In this document: piece after piece, positions 1 through 11,899 of the stretch
Numbering within the stretch: position 1 is the first letter of the stretch
How the letters are laid out: each line of letters begins with the position of its first letter
Assembly: GCF_003254395.2 (NCBI RefSeq)
Contig: NC_037650.1
Location: forward strand, 6,572,071 to 6,636,070
Source of the DNA: Apis mellifera
Taxonomy: Eukaryota > Arthropoda > Insecta > Hymenoptera > Apidae
Direction of reading: 5' to 3'
Length of the DNA stretch: 64,000 nt
Program-made: the position numbers and the translations under genes
Notes under the pieces: generated by a model
Databases searched by the model: none
Seen by the model: the letters and a program-made list of their open reading frames with translations, nothing else
Told to the model about the DNA's origin: nothing

Positions 1-2025
1 TTTAATAAACTCTTTCGCGGGGTTCGAGAACATCTCGTCCCTCGAAAATCGTTTCTCTCACCGATCGAAGGACAATTGCTCGCCAACCTAATTACCTTCC
101 CCTCGCGCCCCGTCCAATTTTGGCGCGCGAAGCGCCTACGCGAGGAAGTCGGCCCGTGCATCATACATTGCTTTCGACTTCTTTTTCCTCCCGTCGTTGT
201 TTCACCAGCTCTCCCACGACTCGCCTCCGTGAAAGGTATCCACGGCACTCCTACTTAATTGTTGTTTATATCAAGCAATTTTTTCAAGCCTCACCGACTA
301 GCGGCGTGTATGCACTCGTAAAGGCTAATGCGTGCACGTGGATCGCGTTTTAAAAGCGAGCCTCTCGTCTCTCTCTCTTTCTCTCTCCTCCACCGGTGGC
401 TTCCCTTTTGTCGTGTAAGGCCGCATTTTTAACCTCGTGAACCTCGCTGACGGTCGCCGCCTCCTTTGCATCCCGACGTTTGCAAACGCCTCTCTCTCTC
501 TCTATAATCTCGCAGAAACGAATGAAGTGTTTTCCTTTCTCCGCGTCGCGATACTCGCCTTTTGTCCGCTCGCTCTTTGTTCCCCGGGATTCGATATAAA
601 ACTCTCCACTCCATCCATCCACTCGGATGTGCGTGCTTCCAATTATCCTCGCGAGATTATTAATACCGATTACCTTCTTTCTCGTGTGCAACGTGTATAT
701 ATATATATTCGTCCCTTTCGAGTATAAGTATCTTGCAAAAGATACTGTCGATTCGAGAATAACATGTGATGCTCGTATTATTCGTCGAATAGGCAAATTC
801 AAATTCCTCTCGAAGGATCGAATTCGAACGGAAGCGCGTTTCATGTTGGAAGGAGTGCCACCTTGCACGCGGGTGAGAAGAGTATCCCGCTGCGTGTTGT
901 CGGCTACCTACCTACCTACCACTCACCATCGGTGAGATCCGTTCGCCTAAGGCCCCGCATTTATCATCGTGGGACCACCTCCGGTGACACTCGTCGCCAT
1001 TCGAGATTAACGTTAGATGCCTCTCGTCGAATCGATGGTGCGCAAGTGCATTCTGCCGTCATTTTTAAACGCGGGCAAACATCATTATACTGCTTCGACA
1101 CACGTCGACGTAACTCCCGATTATTTTTAACTGTTATAGCACGTAGAACAGCCGATGGATATTTCTTTGAACGAGATATTCTAATAGCGTTTAATAACAT
1201 TGTTGCCTCCGCCTAAAAACCGGTCGCCGAACACGGGGACGGAATCGCGGCAGAGATTGATGCCCGACAACGCGTTGTTAATTCTTTCTTCTTTTTCCTT
1301 TTTCTATATGTGTATCGTGTACGCGTATTCTAATATGCATAAATAAGATTGATGGGCCCCACGTGCACGCCGGAATTTCGATGGGACTTCCGTGAGCCTT
1401 CAAGTTCTTACCCCTTCAAGGGCGGAACACGGGCGATGCCGCGAGGCTGGAAATTAATCCTTCTTCTCCAAGGATTTTTCATTTTCATTCGACGTACACA
1501 GACACGTACGAGCATTCACGGACGGGTTGTTTTCTCGTTCCATGGAATCCAATAATTACGGGACGGTTCGTAATACCTAGTCAGACGTTACGTACCTATT
1601 CCTTGGTTTGTTTCTTTTTCTCGCTATCGGGTCGCGGATTCGCGTAAGGATCGAGAAATAGTGGAGAAAATAGTCTGCCAATAGTCGGAGGAGATGGTGA
1701 TCGACGTCGTCCAGTTTTTCCCTTTTTCCGATCATTGAAAAATGTTATTGGCGGTAATTAAACGTCATTAATTTCGCTTTATCGAGTGTTCTTCCACTCG
1801 ACGATATTTTAATATCCCCTTCAACAGGAATTCTATATCCGTCTTCGATGTAGCCAGACTTTTATTTTTCCATTTCCCGAATCATTATTATTCTTCTCTT
1901 ATTATCTTTTTGATGCTTCTTAACTTCCTTATATCATCCTTTATTCGCATCTTTGCGTTGTTGCAACGGATCAAATCCGAACAGGAAATATTCCTTTATC
2001 TATTTCGAAATATATAAACGAAGAA
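1..2025. other. No gene recognised
   Basis: Mixed-composition DNA with pyrimidine-rich tracts (CT repeats near 367-390 and 488-503). Open frames here are short, lack recognisable domains and are not bordered by convincing splice sites. I see nothing else that can be supported. Confidence 0.6.
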
Positions 2026-2420
2026 GAAAGAATCGAACCCCCTGTCGCGGTATCGTTGAAGAGGAAAGAGAGAGAGAGAGATTTTAAAATCCACTTCATC
2101 CACGATAATAAAGAACGAGTTGCATTACTGGAAAATTTTTCCATTTCTTTTTTCCTTCCTTTTTCGAACGGAATCGTTCCTTTCTCGAGGCGTACGTTTG
2201 CAATCTCGAAAGGTGACAAGGATCGGATCAAACAGGCGGTATAATAAACACAATTACAAATTTAACGCACTGTCCCGACGGGCAATGGAATCGTAACCGA
2301 GTTGCATTCTTCCTTCCCTTCGAAATATAATCGTCGAACGGAGATCTCTATACGCAAATGAACTGCGACGAATCGTGAAAGAATCGAACCCCCTGTCGCG
2401 ATATCGTTGAAGAGGAAAAA
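2026..2420. repeat. 42-bp direct repeat, two copies about 350 bp apart
   Basis: The segment starting GAAAGAATCGAACCCCCTGT at 2026 recurs at 2377 with one substitution over about 42 bp. Both copies run into GA-rich simple sequence. Read on the minus strand each copy contains GGGGTTCGATTC, which matches the tRNA B-box consensus. A matching A box and tRNA fold were not found, so a tRNA-derived SINE fragment is only a possibility. Confidence 0.6.
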
Positions 2421-2444
2421 GAGAGAGAGAGAGAGAGAGTCTTT

Positions 2445-4300
2445 CAGAGGCAGATAAAAAAAAAAAGGGAAAAAGAAGGACTGGTAGGTGGGTATGCGAT
2501 GGTCCAGCAACGCGAGAACAAAAGAACGACGACTTAGTTCCGCATGGATCTTTGACGAGCGGTGACGCTCGTTCCTCATCCTGCTCCCTTTCCTGCCCAA
2601 CCGCCTCGTGTTTCGACTCTTTCCAAGTCTATCATCCCGCGCTTCCGCCGCGAGCCAGACGCGCTGCTGCCCGCAGAGATACGCCGATGATGATGATTAA
2701 TCGTCCTACCTTTGTCTCGCGATAATGAGATTTTCGTTTGCGCAATGCGTCCACCTGTGAGACCGTCGTCTCTTTTGATCCGCCACTCGATCCGCCTCTC
2801 TCCGTCTCTCTCTCTCTGTGAATTTATCCCGCCACCATTTATAGCAACTGGCGCGATTCTAATATTACAGAAGAGTTAAATTTAAACGAACATTGCCTCG
2901 TTTTTGGCTAATAAAAGTTTTTGGGGAAGAAGGTGATTCTTTCGCGAAAGAACGATTTGGGGTAAAGTTATAAAAGGGACGAGTACGATTAATAAAAATC
3001 GAGATGGATAGCGATCGAAGATTTGAAAGAAAAAGAAAAGTGAATATACAGATTTGATGAGACCGTTTGATCGTTTTCACGGTCGTAAGAGATAACGGAT
3101 TGATGTTTAAAATCAAATTCATGGTGCGTGAAACGAGTGAAAGGTAGTTTTAACCACCAAGACGGGACGAAAACGAGAAGAAGTTAGGGAAGCGGGCGTA
3201 TATGTGCGTATGTATAAAGATATACAATGGAGGAGAGAACGCAAGGGAGCGTGGAACATTTGACTACGGGCTGTCAGAGTGTCAGCCAAGCCCATCCTCT
3301 TTCACAACGTAGGAAATATTGTAATTGCCTGTGCCGAGTTTCCTCTGCGACATACACCACCCGAACGTTATTCGATTCCCAAGAGGTTCACGAACCTCGT
3401 GGCCTTGACCAGAAATAATAATCCCATCCCATCCATATCGTGTCGTCCACGTCGAAACGATTATTATTCGATTAAAAAGAGAAAGGGATATATCGAGAGG
3501 AAGTAAAAATTGATGCGACAATTCCACGATATAAAAAAAAAGAGAGAGAGAGAAGAATAAGAGATAATTGGAGATCAGGATATAATAAAAGAAATTTAAA
3601 AATCGGCGCACTAATTTCCCTATTGTACGACGTCTTGGAGCAACAAACTGCTCGAGATTTCTTACGAAAGCGTGCGTTTTGTTCGTTCCCATAGACACGG
3701 GTGTCTCGGAAGAAATGAGTCGCACAAAAACGGACAGTGAACAAAAGGAGGGGGTAAAAAAAAGGGGAGGGGGGAGAAGAAAGAAGGACGAGAAGAACAC
3801 GAGGGAGGAGGAGGAGGAGGAGGAGGAGAGGACAGGGAGGACACGAAGAACACGGAATCCGCTTGTAGAGGCATGTCGCAGGCTCGATTGTTCTCCTTTT
3901 CCCGGCCCTTTCCTGAATCGGGGCTCGCGAAGTTAAGAGATTTGCCGGCTCTTGGCGGGCGCGAGCAAAGCGATTCCTTCAGCCCGGCAATCGATTGTCC
4001 GATAATATCGGCCTCATTTGTCAACCGTGGCGAGCCGTTTAAATGCAAATAGAGCAAAGCGCATCTACATCGCCAACATCCACGAAAATCCGGTGGATGG
4101 AAATTCAGAATCTTTCCGAAGCTGTCTGATAACTCGATGCCTTCGTCCACGGTGTTGCGCGAAACTTTTGCGTTATTTGAACGTCGAAGAAACGTATCCT
4201 TAACATTTCTTTTAAAAATGATACAAAATATATTTGTATCTGCTTCGTTAATCACATGTAAATATATTAAATATAATTATTTTAATTATTTTAAATATTA
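2445..4300. other. No gene recognised; purine-rich simple sequence
   Basis: AT-rich to mixed DNA with A-rich and GA-rich tracts and a GAG triplet run near 3805-3829. Open frames through the triplet run are low-complexity Glu/Arg or Ser/Pro shadows with no domain content. Confidence 0.6.
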
Positions 4301-4392
4301 CAAGAAGATACTTCTCAAGAATTTGGAGGATGTCGTTGATGGATCAAGTTTGTCCATGTGATCTTTCTTCTTAGAAAGAAATTCCTCTAATC

Positions 4393-4425
4393 TACATTAA
4401 GAATTATAATATAATTCTTAATGTA
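4393..4425. repeat. Perfect 16-bp inverted repeat in tandem unit 1
   Basis: Arms TACATTAAGAATTATA and its exact reverse complement flank a single A. The same palindrome with a G at the centre lies at 4562-4594 in unit 2. Copies 3 and 4 have lost it. Confidence 0.85.
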
Positions 4426-4561
4426 AATAGTATATTAAATATAATTAAATTTGCTTTAAATGTTACAGAAACGTACTTCTTAAGAATTTGGAGGATGCTG
4501 TTGATGGATCAAGTTGGTTTGTCCGTGTGATCTTTCTTCTTAGAAAGAAATTCCTTTAATC

Positions 4562-4594
4562 TACATTAAGAATTATAGTATAATTCTTAATGTA
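4562..4594. repeat. Perfect 16-bp inverted repeat in tandem unit 2
   Basis: Same arms as the palindrome at 4393, with G instead of A as the unpaired centre. Identity of both arms in two units suggests either recent duplication of these two units or selection for the hairpin. Confidence 0.85.
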
Positions 4595-4999
4595 AATAGT
4601 ATATTAAATATAATTAAATTTGCTTTAAATGTTACAGAAACGTATTTCTCAAGAATTTGGAAGATGCTGTTGATGGATCAAGTTGGTTTATCCGTGTGAT
4701 CTTTCTTTTTAGAAAGAAATTCCTCCCTAAAGTATTGCACGATCTATCTTAAAATTTAATTACAACACCCTCTTTCTCTCCTCATTTAATGTACATACTA
4801 ATTTAAATAGTATATATAATTAAATATAATTATATTTGCTTTAAATGTTATAGGAGCGTACTTCTCAAGAATTTGGAGGATGCTGTTGATGGATCAAGTT
4901 TGTCCGTGTGATCTTTCTTCTTAGAAAGAAATTCCTCCCTAAAGTATTGCACGATTTATCTTAAAATTTAATTACAACACCCTCTTTTTCTCGTCGTAA

Positions 5000-7900
5000 A
5001 TACCGAGAGATCGTTTTTTTCCCTTTTTTATTTTCCACGGAAGAAAACGATTAAGCCTCTCCTCGTCAAGTTTAGACACCTGTTTCCCCTCTCTTTCATC
5101 TGGAGCGGGTGACTCCTCTGAAGATGTCAGAGGAAACGTGTAGTAATCTGCAGTCATTGATGAATAGCATCCTATAAAAATAATAAATTATCGCCTCGGA
5201 GGGGTCTCTATTTCAAAGAGGAGCCGGCAATTGTTGCTCGCCATGTGTACACGGCTACTGTTAATTATATTGTGCCGGTGCCGTGAGCCATAGCGCTGCG
5301 TGGAGCCATTATTATTCGGCTCTACGATTCAAACGTTCAGGTTAATTATTCTGCGAACAACATATCGCGTTATCTTCGAGATAGCGAACGATCTTCGTGG
5401 CGAGGATCTTTTTTTCCTTTTTCTTTTTTTTTTTTTCAGAAGGCTCTCGCCTTAAATCAAGGCAAAAAGGGATTTTTACCTATTTTTCCAAGGTTGAGTT
5501 CCAGAAAAAAAAAAAAAGTCAGATTGCTCGAATAGGAAAAGTGGAAAGCGTGACTCACGTGATTTTGTCATCCATCGTTTGTCTTCCCCCCTCCCCTGGC
5601 TACCTTCTGGTTCCATTGTTTTCTTATATTCGGAAACTAGGATCCAGGGAGCGGTCGATGGGTATGCAGATTTTTACCTGTCCGAGCGTTACGAATTTCT
5701 AGTTCTCCTGTCCAATGTTAAATTTTCCTTCACTTTTATCGTCGCCGCTCTTCGAGGATACCACAAAAAAAAATAACGTCAATGTAACGATTTCAGGAAA
5801 TGGGTCGAATTTCGAATCTTTGATAACCTCCTCCGACATTACAATTTCCATCATTACGTCGCAGAATCCATCGCTTTCGTTCTTGAGGAACAAAAAAAAG
5901 AAGTGTCAAGGATTAAAATCGCGCGACGATCAAAATTCCTCTCCACTTGCGTTTTCCAAGAGGTTTGAAAGTGAAACTTGTCCACGTTCGCGACGAATGG
6001 GAATCGGAAAAGATGAAGTCGGAGGTAAAAGACGGGGACGGAAAGGGATAGAAGCCGGGAACGGCGGCGGCGGCGGCTCGATTGATTGCGCTGCAAGAAG
6101 TCAAGCCTTGCCTTCCACCACCGTTGGTGTGGGTACGGGTGGTGGACAGATGGACCCACGGTTACGTGCTACAGGTGCTGGCCAAGAGTCGTCCTCTTCC
6201 CTGATCCCGCAGGAACGCAAGCTCCGCGATATCCTCGTATCGGTACCGCCAAAGCGGGGGAAAGGGACATCGCCACTTTTTCTACGTCCCACATTCCGGC
6301 CACGTCGGGCATTGCCGTGGATTTTGCTTTCCGTCACTCTTTCGTGCCTCCTTTGATCGACGTGTCGATACGCAGTTTCCGAGTTTCCTCCAAACTTCCC
6401 AACTATATCTCCATCCCCCTTCCAATTATTTCACGATAAACGGTGTTATGGTGTTACGGAGAGTCGAACGAAATTCGGCACGTTCTTTTTCGTCCACTTT
6501 TTTCACATCTCTCCGAGGAAGACTTTGGTCTTTAAATTGATTCGCGCGATACATCTTGGCGCAATCATTAAGAAGAATCTCGTACAGTTTCATCCGTTTC
6601 GAAATGGTTCTGAAATTGAATCATCCATGCGTGATACGTTAGATCATTACTTAAAATCAGGCAAAGACTTTCGTAATGCAATGTTACGAAGAGATTATTT
6701 CCTTCGAATCTCACTGCTTTAAAACTCGTCCACTCGTCGAAAAATATAATTCTTTCCCAGAGGTTTGCTCGCGGATCGAAAAGCAGGGAAAAGAGGGAAT
6801 TGATGGTGTGAGAAGGCAGGCCAGGCGTGTCGTCACGCTCAGCTGTCTCGACAGGGGGTGAAGTTCAGTGCGCGAGGACACCGAGATGAATTGCGGAACG
6901 AAGTCGAGAGCGTGGTGCAACTACAAAGTAGTCGGAGGAAGCGAGAGGGGGGGGGGGCGTTGGGGCAAGCGATGGCGAACGAAGAGGGAGAATATCGGAG
7001 CGAGATATAAAGGTATTCAGGGTGGTGAAGGTAGCGGCGGCGTCGGCCACATCAAAGCGTCCACCGACTGCCGGGCTTTGGCTTCGACTTTCCGCGCGTG
7101 TTCCCGCCTGCGTGTGCGTGCGTTGATGCACGCGCTCTCTTCTCGTGAGAGAGAGAGGAGAGCAGCGAGCGGCCGGGCCTCGACTCGACGAGAGCTTCGA
7201 TTCCGGTCGAACCGGTGCGCTCTGTCGGCCGCGTGCGTACGATCCCCCCGTACGTGTATGCGTGCACACGTACGCGCCCCGTCCCACACGCGCGCCTTCT
7301 CCTTGCATTCGTCTTCGCTACATGGAAAGGATAATGTCGCAGCATCCTTCCGAACACCGTGGAACGACCGTGTCGCCACCGTCTCCGTCCAACGTTTCCT
7401 CCTCCCTTCTTTTTCTCTCTTTTTTTCCTCCTTCTTCAATCTTCCTCCTCCTCCTCCTCCTCGTTTCTCCTCTTATATCGAGGCAAGCGACTCACACAGC
7501 CGAGACGCATCCAGGAAGGAGTTGGAACACAATGAATTCGGACGAAATATTCTTGGTATTTTGACTCGAAACTTTTTGGCCAGTCGTGAATCGTGGCTTC
7601 CGACGATTACGCGCGAGATCCCGGAGACCGTGGATGGCTGTCACGTGGATGAATATTTGAATATTTTCGCCGACGGTTCAAGAAGCTTGGTCTTGAGTGT
7701 TGATTAAAAAATATTTTGACAGCGCCATTTCCTACGCTTGTCGTCGCCGTCGTCGTGAGATAATATATTGAAACACGGCTAATTTGAATTTCAGGCGGAT
7801 TGAAAGGTGCATGCGTGTGCGTTTGTCACGGCGTACGTGTCAAAAAGATTGCGGTAACGCGCGGCCAGGGAAATCGTAACAATAGTAATTTACCGTAATA

Positions 7901-10850
7901 ACTCATCCGCGTGTGGAAACACTTGAAATAATGCGAACCGTGGCCGCAGTCGGTTGTCGAGAAATCCTAGAATTTCCGTCGGTGCGGTCAACAGAGCACT
8001 CGCCACCGCCACCGAAGAGTCGTATTTTCTAGACTGGTAAAACGATTAATGACAGGGTAAACTTACAAAATAACCGTGCCTCTCTTATTTATTACTCGCA
8101 CGCTTTTCATCGAGATGTTTTGTCGTCTCCGAGGATTAAAATATTTATTATTACACGAGGTGTGCGATATCGTTTTCCACGATATCGTTTCATTGTTGCG
8201 TTAAATTATTACGTGAAGATTATTCGGCTCGCGCCATTACTCGAACGATTAATATTAATTACATAATTCAATTACAGATTCCACTTCTAGATATTACATT
8301 CTCGCTAGGAATTTAATATATACCTATTATATACAAATTCAAACGTTCTCAGAGAGGTTATCTCGGCTTCTCCACCACCGTAGTGAGAAATCAAAAAATA
8401 CGATCGTTAATCAATCTCATACGGAAGGATGAGCGGGAAACGATTTATAATCTTGCACGAATGCGTAGACGCGCGCCTATCGTTAATTCACCGAAACGAG
8501 GAGGATAGAAAGGAGGGGGGAAAAAGAAGAGCGAAAGGGGAGAGATTCGTGGATAGAAATTGACGCGAAGAGGACGCGATCCTGACCACCACGGTGGGTT
8601 ACTCCCGATCGTAAAGTAACCGAGGCGCAGAAACCCGACGAAACGTGCAATTGAAGCGTCGAGCGAGCGTGATTACCGTCATCAGCGAAGTTCAAATACC
8701 GGTGTAAACGCTTCGCACTTTCGACTCCCTTGGATATGCGATTGTGCGAGATCGTGAGCGGCTCTGCACTTTGATCGGGGACCCGTATTACGAGGAATAC
8801 GGTTCGCAGTTCGTTGTTTCGAACAAGGAGAAAAGAAGAGAGAGATTGAAATCGAGGTGTTAAAATCATTCGAGTCGAGCCGATAAGTTTCCAAGGGGAC
8901 GATTCCCCTCGTAACGATTCCCGATCGTGGATTAAATCTTGTTTAATGTTTCTCGATATCTGAAAGGAGGATCGATGGGTTTCGATCGAGGGGAGGAGGA
9001 GGAGAGGGAAACAAGTTTTATTGCATTATTGCGTTATCGAAATTCTAAATTCGAAATTGCATGTTGCTCGTTGCAAGCTATGTACGCGTGTTGGTTTAAC
9101 AAGGATAACGTAATGGATCCGTTAAGAGCGTGGCGATCAACTTAAACGCCGCTCTGAATTACACGAAGTTAATTTTTCAGTTATTCCTGGCTATAATAGC
9201 GGCACGATAAGTAATAACGGTAGAAGTGCAAAAGAACCATTCATTTGCTAAATAGAAGACATTATTGTTTCTCATTTTCTTGTTCTTTTTAATATAATCG
9301 ACATCCAGCAGGTGATAATTTTGTATATGTACATATTTATTTTAATATTACAGTGTTTTTTAACGTATTAGCTGTATTATCGAAATTAACTGCTTATATT
9401 TATATTTGTTTGTTTATTTTAGTTAATTGAGTTTGATACTTCTCAGAAAATTTGTCATTTTTATCATAATTAGATGATATTCTCGGCTCAATTAGCGGAA
9501 GCGTACTCGCTCGCTATGATACTATCTTCGCCATCTATTAGCACGACGGTGAACTTTGCGCTTCAGACGTGCATTGTGGCGTCCTCTGGAAGATTTTCTT
9601 CGAAACGTTTTCTGAGAAATAGTGGGAAAATTATTGACCATGATGAATAGACCGTTCCAGTAATTTCTTTTGGATTTTTACGTATGTAAGTAAAAATTTC
9701 ACTTCAATAAAACGTAAACGAGGTTTCTTTTACTCTATGATGTTTCGGGGAATCTAATTAAAAGTTTTAGAAAAAAATTATTAGACTTCTTTATATGTAT
9801 TATTCGATAATTCATTGAATAGATAACCTATTTTCGAAATTCTACATTAGGAAATAACGAACAAATATGTTAACGAATTAATGATAATTTATTTGACAAG
9901 TATTGAATTTAATCGAACAAAACTAAGTTTTATCGTAGTTTGTTCGTTTTATTTAGCTTTAGTAATCGACTTAGAAACTCAATTACTCGGTGTAGTAGTC
10001 TATAATTCTAAAACTATTTGTTCGAGTGTCCATTACTTAGTTACGATCATCCAATTGCTCTCATTCAAACGATTCACACGAATCACGCAATTAGCGTTCG
10101 TAAACTATTTAATAATATAACGGTTAATATATATCGGGAGTATTAACCGCTATAATGATACCCTCCGCGGAAAATTTATTGTTAATTATTCTCTTCGAAC
10201 GGTTACTACACGTATATATATCTATTGTACGTCTATCAGGTGTCGACAAGTAAATTGACAACTAATGGACATATTGCACGTGCCATAATCGGTACAAAAA
10301 TTATCCCAGCGTTGCGATGGTGTTAAAGCCTCGGCCATATTTAAATTTCCCCTCCTTTCCTACCGACACATCGTAACAACAACACTACCTGATATTACGT
10401 GGTAATTAGGTTATCTCCGCGATCGTCAGTAGCAATTTGCTGCCAGCGTTAATTGTAGTAAAATTTAGTGGCCCTGGGAATGAAAAAATTGTAGTTTTTA
10501 ATGCATGGCGCTATTACAGATTTCATCTCTCCGTCCACTTCTGTCAATCTTAAAACATACAAAATTAACGCTAACGATATATATATATATATATATGTAC
10601 ACAAAAAAAAACTTGATCTTATCCGATAGCTATTATTGAATAACGTTGTTAATCTTTCGATCAAAGGTTATGCAATTTCATAGTGCTCGAACAACTATGA
10701 TATACAAATCGGATGATTTCACTTTGATATTCATACTAAATTAACTAAAATAATTAACGCGTGTTCATACACGTAACATGATTCTGATGTATATATAAAA
10801 ATATACTGTATTAAAATATAATATATATAGAATATATATTATAAGATTTC
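5000..10850. other. No gene recognised; CpG-containing GC-rich patch inside
   Basis: About 6.0-7.5 kb is GC-richer, with many CpG dinucleotides and a CTC triplet run at 7443-7462. Frames open here only because the segment is GC-rich and low-complexity. Flanking DNA (8.0-10.8 kb) becomes AT-rich with a TA microsatellite at 10577-10596. A promoter-like CpG patch is conceivable, but no splice-bordered exon was found. Confidence 0.5.
10577..10596. repeat. (TA)n microsatellite
   Basis: Ten uninterrupted AT dinucleotides in AT-rich DNA. Confidence 0.9.
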
Positions 10851-10859
10851 TATTCATTT

Positions 10860-11850
10860 TTGCAGATTTATTCCATTACACGATTCTACGTTAGCCTGGC
10901 GGAGCGACTCACTCGGCCAGCCATTTCTGCTCACGGATTTTCAACGGCAGTTCACCTTGAAAAGTACCACCCATGCAATTCTTTAAGGCTCGTGCAGCAC
11001 CGTGGCTCACTATGCCGCCGCGTCATGACGACCGAAAAAAAAATACAGGAACTGGCATTACACGAGGTGCGCATAAAGTTCCATGAATTATCGCGTGGCT
11101 CGGCTTGCCCCTTGCAAGAGTGCGGGACTTACGTGTTCGGGGAAGCAATGCTCCTGGTATGGCCGCAAGATGGGCTAGAGTTGCCGATCTAACCTATACT
11201 TACCGTCACTGAGATAATCTAGCGCTGCTCTAACCCACTGTAATCCGAGCGCCGGCCAAGTCGTGTCGAGGGCTCCTCGATCTCTTCTCTTCCTACTTCA
11301 TCTCGCTAAATATGCTTCTAGCACTTGTATCGAGAAAAAATTCAGCGAACTAGCTGAATTTTTATATCGATAACCGTGATCGAATTCAATCGACCACTGC
11401 TAAAATTACCCTAAACTCGTGCTCGACTAATAAATCCAACTTTAAATTTTCTTTGCCGATAAACATTTTTTTTTTATTCCATTCTTTTATTCTTGGTTCT
11501 AATTCTTGGATAATTTTCTTTGACAGATACGATACGTTCCACGATTCGTTTAATCCCGTTCATAAGCGGGATTTCAAGAACAATTTTGCGATCCATACGT
11601 TAGGGACACCGTGTAGAAGACTGGCAGTGACCTGCACGGGGTCTGTAGGCCGTGGGTGGTGTGGTATTCCTATGGGTGAGGACGGCTCGACCAATGGGAA
11701 TGGAACGTGGGTGGTTGTGGTGGTCCGTTGAGTTTTCTCAACGGCCTTACCTTTGCGTGGGTGTAGGTTGCACGAGGCTTGCAAGATGCACCATCTTTCA
11801 AAATGGTGGCCGTGCCCCCCCTGTGTCTCGCTATTCTCTTCGCCCGATAT
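10860..11850. other. GC-richer block in AT-rich DNA, function unknown
   Basis: Composition changes abruptly after a TTTTTGCAG run at about 10857-10865 that resembles a splice acceptor. A 110-codon plus-strand frame follows but shows no domain. Near 11680-11820 the block holds ACCAATGGG (CCAAT-like), AAAATGGTGGCC (YY1/Pho-like) and a hairpin CCGTTGAG-TTTT-CTCAACGG (11725-11744). It could be a promoter or a noncoding exon; I cannot decide. Confidence 0.3.
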
Positions 11851-11899
11851 GGCCGTCGTTTCTCAAATTCGCGACATGTAATAAAATGCCAAGGTAACC

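Larger units (their letters stand above)
4311..4992. repeat. AT-rich tandem repeat, four diverged copies
   Basis: The phrase CAAGAATTTGGAGGATG (or a near variant), followed by TTGATGGATCAAGTT and then TTCTTAGAAAGAAATTCCT, starts near 4311, 4476, 4646 and 4861, giving unit lengths of about 165, 170 and 215 bp. Copies 1 and 2 contain a perfect inverted repeat with 16-bp arms and a one-base centre (393-425 and 562-594 within the 4000s). Copies 3 and 4 share a different tail with GTATTGCACGAT and TTAATTACAACACCCTCTTT. I see no coding capacity. A local satellite-like or MITE-derived array is the likely class. Confidence 0.85.

Noticed and set aside
3679..3936. Glu/Arg-rich frame over a GAG run
   Set aside because: Translation of a triplet repeat.
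4311..4992. CRISPR-like array
   Set aside because: Only four long diverged units without short identical repeats and unique spacers; eukaryotic sequence.
6868..7707. 279-codon plus-strand open frame
   Set aside because: GC-rich, Arg/Ser-biased, with competing frames open on both strands, no domain and no splice-bordered continuation.
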